This document shows, piece after piece, positions 18,513 to 26,122 of a stretch of DNA of 64,000 bases. The stretch is from assembly GCA_025965895.1 (NCBI GenBank), contig JAOPWC010000099.1, positions 1 through 64,000 on the forward strand, in the 5' to 3' direction. The notes below the pieces were generated by a model, which was not told the origin of the DNA, ran no database searches, and saw only the letters and a program-made list of their open reading frames with translations. The position numbers were made by a program, and so were the translations under genes. Source of the stretch: Mycobacterium sp. GTDB taxonomy: Bacteria > Actinomycetota > Actinomycetes > Mycobacteriales > Mycobacteriaceae. Position 1 is the first letter of the stretch. Each line of letters starts with the position of its first letter.

Positions 18513-19561
18513 GGCGACTTGGGCCTGATGATCAGTCGTTCGGAGATGAAGCCCTTCAGGTAGTCGGCGAGGCTTTGGGGAATCTTGCCGGGCTGGAAGT
18601 ACGTATCCAACAGCACCGCGGACAGCGGCGCGGGCGGCAGGCCGTACAGGTTGATGTGGAAGCCGGGACCGGAAGCGACCACCTCACCGAGCGTCGTGGC
18701 GTACGGCGGCAGGCGCTTCAGCGCCTCGCTGATGTGTTGGCGGCGCTCCAGCAGGTTGTCCAGCACCGCGTTCAGCCTTTTCAATGCCGGGCCGAATTCC
18801 CTGCGGTTGTCCGCGACGAACCCCGAGATCTGCCGGGCGACGGGCTGGATCCCAGCGATCAGGTTGCTCAGCGCCGTGCGCCGCTCATCGAGTGCGGCGA
18901 ACAGCTGGTTGCCGTCAACGATCAGCTGGTTGACCTGGCCGGCCCGGTCGGCCAGCAGCTTCGTCACGGACCTGGCGTGAGCGAGCAGTTGCGCGAGCGC
19001 CTCGTCGTTGGCGTTGATGCTGCGGGACAGCGCCGCCACCCCGTCGAGTGCGCCACGTAGCTGCGGCGTCGCGTCGTGCAGCGAACCGGTCAGCACGTCC
19101 AGCGCCTGCGCGAACTGCTGCTTGTCCAGCTCGCTGGAGTTCTGGCCGAGATCTTGCAGCGCCTGGTTCAACGTGTACGGCGTCGTCGTGCGCCCGATCG
19201 GGATCACGGTCGACTCGCCGCCGCCCTTCGGGGTCACCGACAGCGACTTCTGGCCCAGAATTGTGTCGGTCTTGATCGACACCAGGGACTGGTCACCGAC
19301 CCTGATCTTGCGGTTGACGCTGAACGTGACTTTGGCGGCGTCACCGGCCAGCGCCACGCTGTTCACCTGCCCGACCCTGATCCCGGACACGTTGACGTCG
19401 TTGCCCGCGGAGATCCCGCCGGCATCGGTGAAATACGCTTCGTACGTCTTGCCCTGGGGAAAGAACGGCAGCTTGCTGTATCCGAACGACACCAGCACCA
19501 CGCTGATGACCAGCACGATGCCGATGATCCCGGTGCGGAGCGGATTCCCGCTGTTACCCAT
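18509..19561 (-). CDS. mce4C: Mce4C
   Basis: A 350-residue Mce protein with transmembrane segment TGIIGIVLVISVVLVSFGYSKL, MCE domain (YEAYFTDAGGISAGNDVNVSGIRVGQVNSVAL and TDTILGQKSLSVTPKG) and a helical domain. It lacks a Pro-rich tail and ends soon after the helices, as usual for C subunits. It overlaps the mce4B stop by 8 nt and the mce4D start by 4 nt. Confidence 0.96.
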   Translation of the reverse strand: MGNSGNPLRTGIIGIVLVISVVLVSFGYSKLPFFPQGKTYEAYFTDAGGISAGNDVNVSGIRVGQVNSVALAGDAAKVTFSVNRKIRVGDQSLVSIKTDTILGQKSLSVTPKGGGESTVIPIGRTTTPYTLNQALQDLGQNSSELDKQQFAQALDVLTGSLHDATPQLRGALDGVAALSRSINANDEALAQLLAHARSVTKLLADRAGQVNQLIVDGNQLFAALDERRTALSNLIAGIQPVARQISGFVADNRREFGPALKRLNAVLDNLLERRQHISEALKRLPPYATTLGEVVASGPGFHINLYGLPPAPLSAVLLDTYFQPGKIPQSLADYLKGFISERLIIRPKSP

Positions 19562-20618
19562 TCTCCGAGCACCTCCCCTTCGACGGATCGGGCGGGCCGC
19601 CCTGAGGGATCAAGATGTCGCTGTCGCCGCCGAACGGGTTACCGCCGGTCATCGCGAAACCGTTTATCTTGATGCGCACCGAACAGTAGAAGATGTCGAA
19701 GTACGCGCCATAGGCACCAAGGGCGTTGAGCCGCAGATAATTCTCGGCCAGCGGCTCGACGACTTTGTTCACCTCCGCCTTGCGGTTGTCCAACTCGGTG
19801 GCGAGCGGCCGCGCGTTTTCGATCACGCCCTGAATGGGGCGACGCCCCTTCTGCAGCATGTCGGTGAGATCGTTCTCGGCCGACGCCAGCGGCGCGATCG
19901 CGCCGGCGATCGGATCGCGGCCCTGCGCCAGCCCGGTAACCAGCTGCTGGAGCTGATCGACGCTCGCGTCGAACTCGGCACCTTTCGCGTCGACGGTCGA
20001 CAACACGTCGTTGAGGTTGTGGACGACATCTGAGATGACTTGATAGCGGTCGGCGAGGGTCTGCGTGAAGGATCCGGTGTTCATCAGCAAGTCGTTCAAC
20101 GCGCCACCCTGGCCCTGTAACAACTCGATGATCGCGCTGCTGATCTCGTTGATCTTGTTGCCGTCCAGCCCTTTCAGCACCGGATGCAGGCCGCCCAGCA
20201 GCGCGTCGAGGTCGAGTGCCGGTTGGGTGTGGCTCTTGTCGATGGTGCCGTCCGGCGGTAGTTTGCGCAGGTCACCGGGGCCGGACGCGACTTCCAGATA
20301 GCGGTCGCCCACCAGGTTTTCGTACCGGATCAGCGCCCTGGTCGACGTGTACAGCTGGTAGCGCTTGTCGATGTCGAAGGTGACGTCCACGCTGTTGTCG
20401 GGTTTGAGCGTGAGGGCTTTGACCGAGCCCACGTTCACCCCGGCGATGCGCACTTTGTTGCCGGACTTCAGCCGCGACGCCGTATCGAAGATCGCGTGAT
20501 AAGAGTTCGTGGCCGAAAACCTGAACTGGCCGAAAACGATCACCAGGCCGGCGGCCACCAGCAACATCGCCACGGCGAAGATGATGACCTTGATCAAGAT
20601 CGATCGATCGCTGCCCAT
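19554..20618 (-). CDS. mce4B: Mce4B
   Basis: A 354-residue Mce protein: transmembrane helix ILIKVIIFAVAMLLVAAGLVIVF, MCE domain (YHAIFDTASRLKSGNKVRIAGVNVGSVKAL, then RYENLVGDRYLEVASGPG) and helical tunnel region. ATG 20618 was chosen because the protein then begins right before the membrane helix, matching Rv3498c length. The frame stays open upstream only because it crosses two copies of a short repeat. The ATG shares its A with the TGA of the repeat-encoded mini-ORF (TGATG), so ribosomes could pass from mce4A through the mini-ORF into mce4B. Confidence 0.95.
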   Translation of the reverse strand: MGSDRSILIKVIIFAVAMLLVAAGLVIVFGQFRFSATNSYHAIFDTASRLKSGNKVRIAGVNVGSVKALTLKPDNSVDVTFDIDKRYQLYTSTRALIRYENLVGDRYLEVASGPGDLRKLPPDGTIDKSHTQPALDLDALLGGLHPVLKGLDGNKINEISSAIIELLQGQGGALNDLLMNTGSFTQTLADRYQVISDVVHNLNDVLSTVDAKGAEFDASVDQLQQLVTGLAQGRDPIAGAIAPLASAENDLTDMLQKGRRPIQGVIENARPLATELDNRKAEVNKVVEPLAENYLRLNALGAYGAYFDIFYCSVRIKINGFAMTGGNPFGGDSDILIPQGGPPDPSKGRCSENG

Positions 20619-20684
20619 CAGCTTCGCCTCTTCTTCGCGCAAGCGCTCATCGGCTGTCGTCTCTTCTTCGCGCAAGCGCTCATC
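20618..20684 (-). repeat. Two coupling-repeat copies and a 21-codon mini-ORF between mce4A and mce4B
   Basis: Copies of GATGAGCGCTTGCGCGAAGA at 20661-20684 and 20628-20651 fill the 64-nt gap. The ATG at 20683 overlaps the mce4A TGA (TGATG) and opens a mini-ORF with two MSACAKKRR units. Its TGA (20620-20618) shares a base with the mce4B ATG. No normal mce operon junction needs this. Other copies: 27307, 42126, 43225, 44495 and 62908-63042. Confidence 0.8.
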
Positions 20685-21885
20685 AGAACGCATCCCGTTC
20701 CGCGAACGCGCCGTTGAACAGGAACTGCAACGTGGAGGGGGCATCCACCTGCATCTCGGTGAACGGCTCGTAGGGGATGTACGCGTTGTCGGTGACCAGG
20801 AACGGCGGGTGATACCAGGAGCCGCCGAACTGCTTGCTGGGCATATCGGGAAGGCCGCGGCAATTGGGGCCGCCGGTGGCGTTTACGATCGGCAGGCTCT
20901 CGGGGTAGGTGTAGTTCGGCGCGCCGAGGATGAAGTTGGAGGAGACGAACAGGCCCGGCTTGGTTCCGCCGATGACCGGGGCGAACGTCGTCAGGGCTTT
21001 TGATATCGATTGAAGGATGCAGCCGATTTCCGGTGAATAGTCCGAAAGCACCTTCAGCGGCACACGGAACCTCTGGATCGCCGCAATGTAGTCGTTCTCG
21101 GCGGGGGCCAGCGTCGCATATCCGTTGTTCGCCAGGCCGGTGGCAGCCAACAACGTCGCGTTCAGGTTGTCCCGTTGGTCCACGATGGTGTTGCTGATCG
21201 TCGGCACGTTGTTGAGGATGGTGACGAGGTCCGGACCCGCGTCGGCGTAGATGTTGGCCACCGCGGCGGTTCCCTGAAAATCGGACTGCAGTGCAGGAAG
21301 CTTCGGATTCAGCTGCGGCAGATAGTGATTCAGGCCTGCCAGCGTGGCGCCGAGATCGTCGCCGTGGCCGCGCAAGCCTTCGCTGAGCGCGCTCAACGTC
21401 GCATTCAGATTGACCGGATCGATTTTGTCGAGCACATCGACGAGGGTTTGAAATAGCGTGTTGACCTCCAGCTGCACGGCGGAGGCCTGCACGTGGGCGC
21501 CCGGACGCAGCGGCGATCCAGACGGCTTGGCGGGCGGCAGGAACTCCACCGACTTGGCGCCGAAGACCGTAGTGCTCGCGATGCGCACGGGCGCGTTCGA
21601 CGGGATGTATCGGATCTGGTTGCTGTCGATCGCCAGCGTCAGCTCCGCCTCGTCATCGGAAAGGCCGATTTGTTTGACCTTGCCGACCTGAATTCCGCGG
21701 TATTTGACTTTCGCGTCTTTCTCCATCACCAGCCCCGCTCGTGGCGAGGTGACCGTGACGGTGTCGGTGGAGGTGAATGCGCCGGCGTAGGACAGGTAGG
21801 TGATGACGGCGAACAACACGATCAACGACGCGAGGACTACCGCCGCAATCCTGACGTTGCGTTTCGTCGACCAGCCGCCGTCCAT
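20683..21885 (-). CDS. mce4A: Mce4A
   Basis: A 400-residue Mce protein, the same length as Rv3499c. It has a transmembrane helix (RIAAVVLASLIVLFAVITYLSYAG), MCE domain (VTSPRAGLVMEKDAKVKYRGIQVGKVKQIGL; STTVFGAKSVEFLPP) and long helical region. The C-terminus ends VDAPSTLQFLFNGAFAERDAF. It follows yrbE4B by only 8 nt. Its stop codon is the insertion point of a tandem coupling repeat. First substrate-binding subunit of the cholesterol importer. Confidence 0.96.
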   Translation of the reverse strand: MDGGWSTKRNVRIAAVVLASLIVLFAVITYLSYAGAFTSTDTVTVTSPRAGLVMEKDAKVKYRGIQVGKVKQIGLSDDEAELTLAIDSNQIRYIPSNAPVRIASTTVFGAKSVEFLPPAKPSGSPLRPGAHVQASAVQLEVNTLFQTLVDVLDKIDPVNLNATLSALSEGLRGHGDDLGATLAGLNHYLPQLNPKLPALQSDFQGTAAVANIYADAGPDLVTILNNVPTISNTIVDQRDNLNATLLAATGLANNGYATLAPAENDYIAAIQRFRVPLKVLSDYSPEIGCILQSISKALTTFAPVIGGTKPGLFVSSNFILGAPNYTYPESLPIVNATGGPNCRGLPDMPSKQFGGSWYHPPFLVTDNAYIPYEPFTEMQVDAPSTLQFLFNGAFAERDAF

Positions 21886-21893
21886 GTCCCCCT

Positions 21894-22736
21894 CTATCCG
21901 GAGAGGTTGAAGTTACCGGACGAGCCGTAAACGGCCAGTGAGATGAACAACGTAATTACCACAACGACAATTAGCGACGTGCGCACCGCCTGCCCGACGG
22001 CGATGCCGACCCCGACCGGGCCGCCGGACGCGTTGTACCCGTAGTACGTGTGGACCAGCATCACCGCGATCGACATGACGATCGCCTGCAGGAACGACCA
22101 CAATAGGTCCGTCGAGTTCAGGAACGTGTTGAAGTAGTGGTCGTAGAGGCCGCCTGACTGGCCGTTGATGTATACGGTCGTGAACCGCGCGGCAAAGAAC
22201 GCCGCCAGTGTCGACAGGGAATAGAGCGGGATGATCGCGATCAGGCCCGCTACCAGGCGCGTCGACACCAGGTATGAGACGGAATGGATCGCCATCGACT
22301 CCACGGCGTCGATCTCCTCGGCGACCCTCATCGCGCCCAACTGGGCGGTGGTGCCGGCGCCGATCGTCGCTGCCAGCGCGATTCCGGCGATCACCGGGGC
22401 CACGATGCGCACGTTGAGAAACGCCGACAAGAATCCGGTCAACGCCTCGATGCCGATGTTGCCCAGTGACGAGTAGCCCTGCACGGCAATGACGCCGCCG
22501 GAGGCCAACGTTAGAAAGGCCGCCACGCCAACCGTGCCGCCGATGATTGCCAGCGCACCGGCACCCAGTGTCATCTCCGCGACCAGCCGGACGGTCTCCT
22601 TGCGGTAGCGGTTGATCGCAGCGGGGACGTAGCGGAACGCTTCGGCATAGAACAGCGCCTGCTCGCCGAAGGTGTCGACGATCCGCGGCAGGCCTCGGAA
22701 AAGGCGGCGCAGGCGAAGTGTGGCGTCGTAGCTCAT
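21894..22736 (-). CDS. yrbE4B: YrbE4B permease
   Basis: A 280-residue MlaE-family integral membrane protein, the same length as Rv3500c. Several membrane spans are visible (for example LALIIGGTVGVAAFLTL-like, VIAGIALAATIG and SLIVVVVITLFISLAVYGSSG). The conserved cytosolic EQ-box-like loop is GTTAQLGAMRVAEEIDAVESMAIHSVSYLVSTR. ATG 22736 gives the family N-terminus MSYDATLRLRRLFRGLPR. It should pair with YrbE4A to form the Mce4 permease. Unusually, it has its own KstR-type promoter copy about 200-300 bp upstream instead of abutting yrbE4A. Confidence 0.95.
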   Translation of the reverse strand: MSYDATLRLRRLFRGLPRIVDTFGEQALFYAEAFRYVPAAINRYRKETVRLVAEMTLGAGALAIIGGTVGVAAFLTLASGGVIAVQGYSSLGNIGIEALTGFLSAFLNVRIVAPVIAGIALAATIGAGTTAQLGAMRVAEEIDAVESMAIHSVSYLVSTRLVAGLIAIIPLYSLSTLAAFFAARFTTVYINGQSGGLYDHYFNTFLNSTDLLWSFLQAIVMSIAVMLVHTYYGYNASGGPVGVGIAVGQAVRTSLIVVVVITLFISLAVYGSSGNFNLSG

Positions 22737-22939
22737 ACGCCGCCCGCTACCCGGGAGCGGCGGGCGCGCAGTGACACAACAGCGCAATCAATGACCGCGA
22801 GCTGCTGCGTCAACTCGGCTCCCTTCTCCGGGAAGGGCGTGCGAATGTCATCCCTGAGGAAACTTTTCTTTCGCCCTCCGCCCAGCGCCTTCCCACCCCT
22901 ATGACGGACCTCTCGCTCTGTGAGCCGGATCATACTAAC

Positions 22940-22953
22940 TAGAACATGTTCGC
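22940..22953. promoter_or_regulatory. KstR box A', yrbE4B promoter copy
   Basis: TAGAACATGTTCGC matches 13 of the 14 consensus classes TnnAACnnGTTnnA (last base C). It corresponds to box A at 24662 in the parental promoter. Confidence 0.75.
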
Positions 22954-23027
22954 AGTGTCAAAGAGTCCGAAATTGAGACATCAGGCGTGCAAATGTCCAG
23001 TTCACAGCTATTTACCAAGATCGACTC

Positions 23028-23041
23028 TGTAACGTGTTCTA
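23028..23041. promoter_or_regulatory. KstR box B', yrbE4B promoter copy
   Basis: TGTAACGTGTTCTA is a full consensus match, identical to box B at 24748. It lies 88 bp from box A', against 86 bp in the yrbE4A promoter. Confidence 0.85.
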
Positions 23042-23267
23042 GTGCAGGATTCGGTGCCGAATCGGGGGCCTCGCCCGGTTCGGTAACACCTCCTTGCGTA
23101 CCACGCCAGCAAAGCATCTACGCGAGGTTGCGCTGCGGTTCGGGACCATCCGGGAAGCGGTTCAGGTGGCCCCGACGTGCTGAACGCGCTGAACCGAATG
23201 GCGTTCCGGGAGGATAGCGCCCATCCCGCACTGGTGGCCCGTTGTCCGAGAAATCGCTTGGCGAAGC

Positions 23268-23774
23268 CTAGAAACATTGCTTGGCGAAGTCGCATATCAG
23301 CGGGTCCTGGTTCACCGGGAAGGGGATCGGGGCCTGGAATGCAAGCGTGAACGGTGCCCTGGTCAGCCCGGGTTGCAGGCCGCAGACAGCGCCATGGGTG
23401 ACGGTATGGGTGCCGGTCAGCGTCACGTCGTCGAACCTGTAGACGTCCACCGAAGGGGCTTTGCTGCCGTCAGGACAGGTGAAGCCGTCGATTTTGTTGA
23501 CCGGCAGCGTCCACAGGCCCTCCACCGGCCGGGCGTCGCCTGCGTACGGTGGGTCGTCGCTTTCCGGCCCTTTATGAGGTGTTTCGCCTCCCACGTGCAG
23601 CACGCAGCCGGCCGGAACACATGTGGGATAGATCGTCCAGGTGGAGGGAGCGCGGCCCTCCTGGCTATAGGCGTATATCCCCTGCATCGGATCCGACGCC
23701 GAGGCGGGGCACGCCGACACGACAGCGAAGCCGACGGCGATGACGGCCGCGGTGACTCCCCGAATGATCGTCAT
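23268..23774 (-). CDS. Secreted Cys-rich mycobacterial protein inserted in the mce4 operon
   Basis: A 168-residue protein with a signal peptide (TIIRGVTAAVIAVGFAVV, cleavage near ASA-S/DP at about residue 27). The mature part has paired cysteines (TCVPAGC, TCPDG, VCGL, ICDFAKQC) and Trp/Gly-rich strands such as STWTIYPTC and VEGLWTLPV. It resembles a family of exported mycobacterial proteins of unknown function with a TWTIYPTCVP motif. A GGGGG site precedes ATG 23774, which lies 10 nt after the yrbE4A stop, so it is co-transcribed with yrbE4A. It separates the two permease genes, which are normally adjacent. Possible role in sterol binding or importer assembly is only a guess from position. 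Confidence 0.85.
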   Translation of the reverse strand: MTIIRGVTAAVIAVGFAVVSACPASASDPMQGIYAYSQEGRAPSTWTIYPTCVPAGCVLHVGGETPHKGPESDDPPYAGDARPVEGLWTLPVNKIDGFTCPDGSKAPSVDVYRFDDVTLTGTHTVTHGAVCGLQPGLTRAPFTLAFQAPIPFPVNQDPLICDFAKQCF

Positions 23775-23784
23775 CGCAGTCCCC

Positions 23785-24549
23785 CTACCGGTGCAGAATT
23801 CGGACGCCGACCGCGGTCATCAAGACGTTGATCACAAACAGGCAGATGAAGGCGTACACGACGGTCTCGTTGACGGCGTTTCCGACGCCCTTCGGACCGC
23901 CTTTGACGGTGAGCCCGCGGTAGCAGCCGACCAGCCCGGCACACACACCGAACAGCAGCGCCTTGACCTCGGCCAGCAGGAGCTCGCCCAAACCGGTGAG
24001 CACGGTCAGCCCGTTGATGAACGCCCCCGGGTTGACGCCCTGCAGAAGCACCGAGAACACGTATCCGCCGGTGAGTCCGATTGCGCAGACCAGGCCGTTG
24101 AGCAGCAACGCGACGAGCGTGGACGCCAAAACCCTCGGCACCACGAGACGCTGGATCGGATCGATGCCCAGCACCCGCATCGCGTCGATCTCCTCGCGGA
24201 TGGTGCGCGCACCGAGGTCGGCGCAGATGGCCGTGGCGCCGGCGCCCGCGACGACGAGGACCGTGCACACCGGACCAAGCTGCGTGACGGTGCCGAATGC
24301 GGTGCCGGCGCCCGAGAGGTCGGCGGCACCGATCTCGCGAAGCAGGATATTGAGGGTGAACGCGACCAGCACGGTGAACGGAATCGCGACCAGCAGCGTC
24401 GGAAGCAGCGACACCCGGGCGATCATCCAGGTCTGCTCGAGGAACTCACGGATCTGGAACGGCCGCCGGAAGGTGGCGCGGAGGGTCTCCCCGGACATCT
24501 CGAAGAAGCCGCCCACGGCCCGGGCGGGAACCGCGAGCTGTTCTTTCAC
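23785..24549 (-). CDS. yrbE4A: YrbE4A permease
   Basis: A 254-residue MlaE-family protein. The conserved cytosolic loop reads GAGATAICADLGARTIREEIDAMRVLGIDPIQRLVVPR, flanked by membrane helices (SLLPTLLVAIPFTVLVAFTL, VLASTLVALLLNGLVCAIGL, and a C-terminal FICLFVINVLMTAVGVRI). GTG 24549 with AAGGGGGG just upstream gives exactly the length recalled for Rv3501c; an ATG 21 nt earlier is less likely. First gene of the Mce4 transport block, under two KstR boxes. It partners with YrbE4B. Confidence 0.95.
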   Translation of the reverse strand: MKEQLAVPARAVGGFFEMSGETLRATFRRPFQIREFLEQTWMIARVSLLPTLLVAIPFTVLVAFTLNILLREIGAADLSGAGTAFGTVTQLGPVCTVLVVAGAGATAICADLGARTIREEIDAMRVLGIDPIQRLVVPRVLASTLVALLLNGLVCAIGLTGGYVFSVLLQGVNPGAFINGLTVLTGLGELLLAEVKALLFGVCAGLVGCYRGLTVKGGPKGVGNAVNETVVYAFICLFVINVLMTAVGVRILHR

Positions 24550-24661
24550 TCGGCCCCCCTTCATGGCCACCGGGCCTGGGGCGAAGAACTGACCGCCCTT
24601 CGCCAGGCGCCACTCCCACCTGTATCAGGACAAAGCGCTGCGTGGGACGGATCATATTAAC

Positions 24662-24675
24662 TAGAACGTGTTCCG
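24662..24675. promoter_or_regulatory. KstR box A, yrbE4A promoter
   Basis: TAGAACGTGTTCCG, 13 of 14 consensus classes, about 113 nt upstream of the yrbE4A GTG. Proximal member of a two-box promoter. Confidence 0.8.
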
Positions 24676-24747
24676 AGGTCAAAGAACCGCGAAATAAGAC
24701 AAGAACTAGGGTTTGTCCAGCTAACGACGGTCGGCCGACGCTAGTTC

Positions 24748-24761
24748 TGTAACGTGTTCTA
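24748..24761. promoter_or_regulatory. KstR box B, yrbE4A promoter
   Basis: TGTAACGTGTTCTA, full consensus match, distal box between hsd4A and yrbE4A. Confidence 0.85.
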
Positions 24762-24791
24762 ATTCACGCCGGCCTGCCGGTCAGGCTCCCG

Positions 24792-25739
24792 TCAGTGCTG
24801 TCCCTCCATCAGCGCCGTCGCGGCGAATGTCAGCCCCTCGTCACGTTCAGCAAAGTACTTGTGCAGCGTCGTGGACAGATCCGCGGGCGTCCATGCCGCT
24901 GCGGCAGCGGTGAACCGCTGCTCAGCGGTGGGCGCCGCGACCAGGGTCACCGACGGACCGTAGACGATGAACACCTGGCCGTTGACTGCCTCCCCCGCCG
25001 GGGAAGCCAGGAAGCCGACCAGCGTGACGACGTGCTCGGGTGAGAGCGGATCCATCTCGCCGTCGGTCAGTTCGGCGGCTTCGCCGAACACGTCGGCGGT
25101 CATCGCCGTACGGGCCCTGGGGCAGATCGCGTTGGCGCACACGCCGTATCGCCCCAGAGCGCGCGCCGCCGACAACGTCAGCGCGATGATGCCGGCTTTC
25201 GCCGCGCCATAGTTGGCCTGTCCGGCTGGACCGGACAGCCCGGCCTCCGAAGAGGTGTTGATGAGCCGGCCGTAGAGCCGGCCGTCGGAGTCCTTGGCTT
25301 TCGACCGCCAGTAGGCCGCGGCGTTTCGGGTCAGCAGGAAATGTCCACGCAGGTGCACGTTGATGACCAGATCCCAGTCCTCGTCGGACATGTTGAACAG
25401 CATCCGGTCGCGCGTGATGCCCGCGTTGTTGACCACGATGTCGAGTCGGCCCCTGCCTTCCGCGGCGGCGATCAGTGCGTCCGCGGTCTCGCGCCGACTC
25501 ACGTCGCCGGTCACGGGCACGGCCTGGCTGCCCGCCGCCTTGATCTCGTCAACGACGTCGGAGTTGTCCAGTGCCGAGGCGATGTCGTTGATTACCACGG
25601 TGGCCCCTGCGCGGGCCAGGCCGATCGCCTCTGCCCGGCCCAACCCGGCGGCGGCACCGGTCACCACCGCGACGCGCCCAGACAAATCCGTCATCTGATC
25701 GGCCTGCCGGCCAGCGTCTAACCCCTCGGAATGGCTCAA
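24792..25739 (-). CDS. hsd4A: Hsd4A-like SDR (17-beta-hydroxysteroid / hydroxyacyl-CoA dehydrogenase)
   Basis: A 315-residue SDR of the type-4 17-beta-HSD group. Motifs: TGAAAGLGRAEA (cofactor), NNAGITRDRMLFNM, the catalytic Ser in INTSSEAGL and YGAAK. A C-terminal extension ends VPTAEQ-like and KYFAERDEGLTFAATALMEGQH. Rv3502c/Hsd4A acts in cholesterol side-chain beta-oxidation as 3-hydroxyacyl-CoA dehydrogenase and can also oxidise 17-beta-hydroxysteroids. Start choice: TTG 25739 with AGAGG gives a length close to Rv3502c; ATG 25694 (300 residues) is the conservative alternative. Lies 13 nt after fdxD. Confidence 0.9.
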   Translation of the reverse strand: MSHSEGLDAGRQADQMTDLSGRVAVVTGAAAGLGRAEAIGLARAGATVVINDIASALDNSDVVDEIKAAGSQAVPVTGDVSRRETADALIAAAEGRGRLDIVVNNAGITRDRMLFNMSDEDWDLVINVHLRGHFLLTRNAAAYWRSKAKDSDGRLYGRLINTSSEAGLSGPAGQANYGAAKAGIIALTLSAARALGRYGVCANAICPRARTAMTADVFGEAAELTDGEMDPLSPEHVVTLVGFLASPAGEAVNGQVFIVYGPSVTLVAAPTAEQRFTAAAAAWTPADLSTTLHKYFAERDEGLTFAATALMEGQH

Positions 25740-25752
25740 CTTATGAATACCT

Positions 25753-25944
25753 CTAGTCCTTGCGCAGTAACGCTGCTCGTGGGCACTCGGCGATGGCTTG
25801 CTCGGCCAGGTCCTCCTTGTCGGCCGGGATCGGGTCGGCTTTCACCACCGCGTAGTCCTCGTCGTCGAGATCAAACAGGTCAGGCGAGATCCCGACGCAT
25901 ACCGCGTTGCCCTCACAGCGATCGCGGTCCACTTCCACTCGCAC
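25753..25944 (-). CDS. fdxD: Ferredoxin FdxD (3Fe-4S type)
   Basis: A 63-residue ferredoxin. Three cysteines (C10, C16 in DRDRCEGNAVC, and one in AIAECPRAA) indicate a 3Fe-4S cluster: the position of a fourth ligand between the first two is not Cys. The rest is acidic (FDLDDEDYAVVKADP), good for docking to P450s. GTG 25944 follows GAGGAGG and gives Rv3503c length. Likely electron donor for the steroid P450s (CYP142 here, CYP125 beyond the window). It shares the divergent KstR promoter with fadE26. Confidence 0.93.
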   Translation of the reverse strand: MRVEVDRDRCEGNAVCVGISPDLFDLDDEDYAVVKADPIPADKEDLAEQAIAECPRAALLRKD

Positions 25945-26062
25945 GGCAACCTCCTCGCAGTTACTCCTCGTAGGAGCAGGACGCCCCCACTTCCCCGGGC
26001 AGCACCACAATACGACCGGACCGGGATGCCGCGGGTGAGGAAACCTCGCTGGACCCCAAGAC

Positions 26063-26076
26063 TAGAACGTGTTACA
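26063..26076. promoter_or_regulatory. KstR box, fdxD/fadE26 divergent promoter
   Basis: TAGAACGTGTTACA, full TnnAACnnGTTnnA match, 46 nt before fadE26 and about 120 nt before fdxD. Confidence 0.9.
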
Positions 26077-26122
26077 ACCGGGGTGGTCCATCGGGTACCC
26101 ATCGAAGACTAAGGACGAGGCG

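Larger units (their letters stand above)
22737..23267. other. Second two-operator promoter region, 531 bp, between yrbE4B and the secreted-protein gene
   Basis: No gene found. The segment from about 22880 to 23046 is recognisably a diverged copy of the yrbE4A promoter (24600-24766): a GCGCC-TCCCACC tract, GGATCATA-TAACTAGAAC and a distal TCTGTAACGTGTTCTA occur in the same order and spacing. A 7-bp inverted repeat GATTCGG-TG-CCGAATC lies at 23048-23063. Confidence 0.75.

Noticed and set aside
23048..23063. GATTCGG-TG-CCGAATC as a regulatory operator
   Set aside because: Single copy, no partner site or regulator nearby; chance is likely in GC-rich DNA.
23740..24660. 306-residue open frame antisense to yrbE4A
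   Set aside because: Charged low-complexity reading complementary to a clear membrane protein gene.
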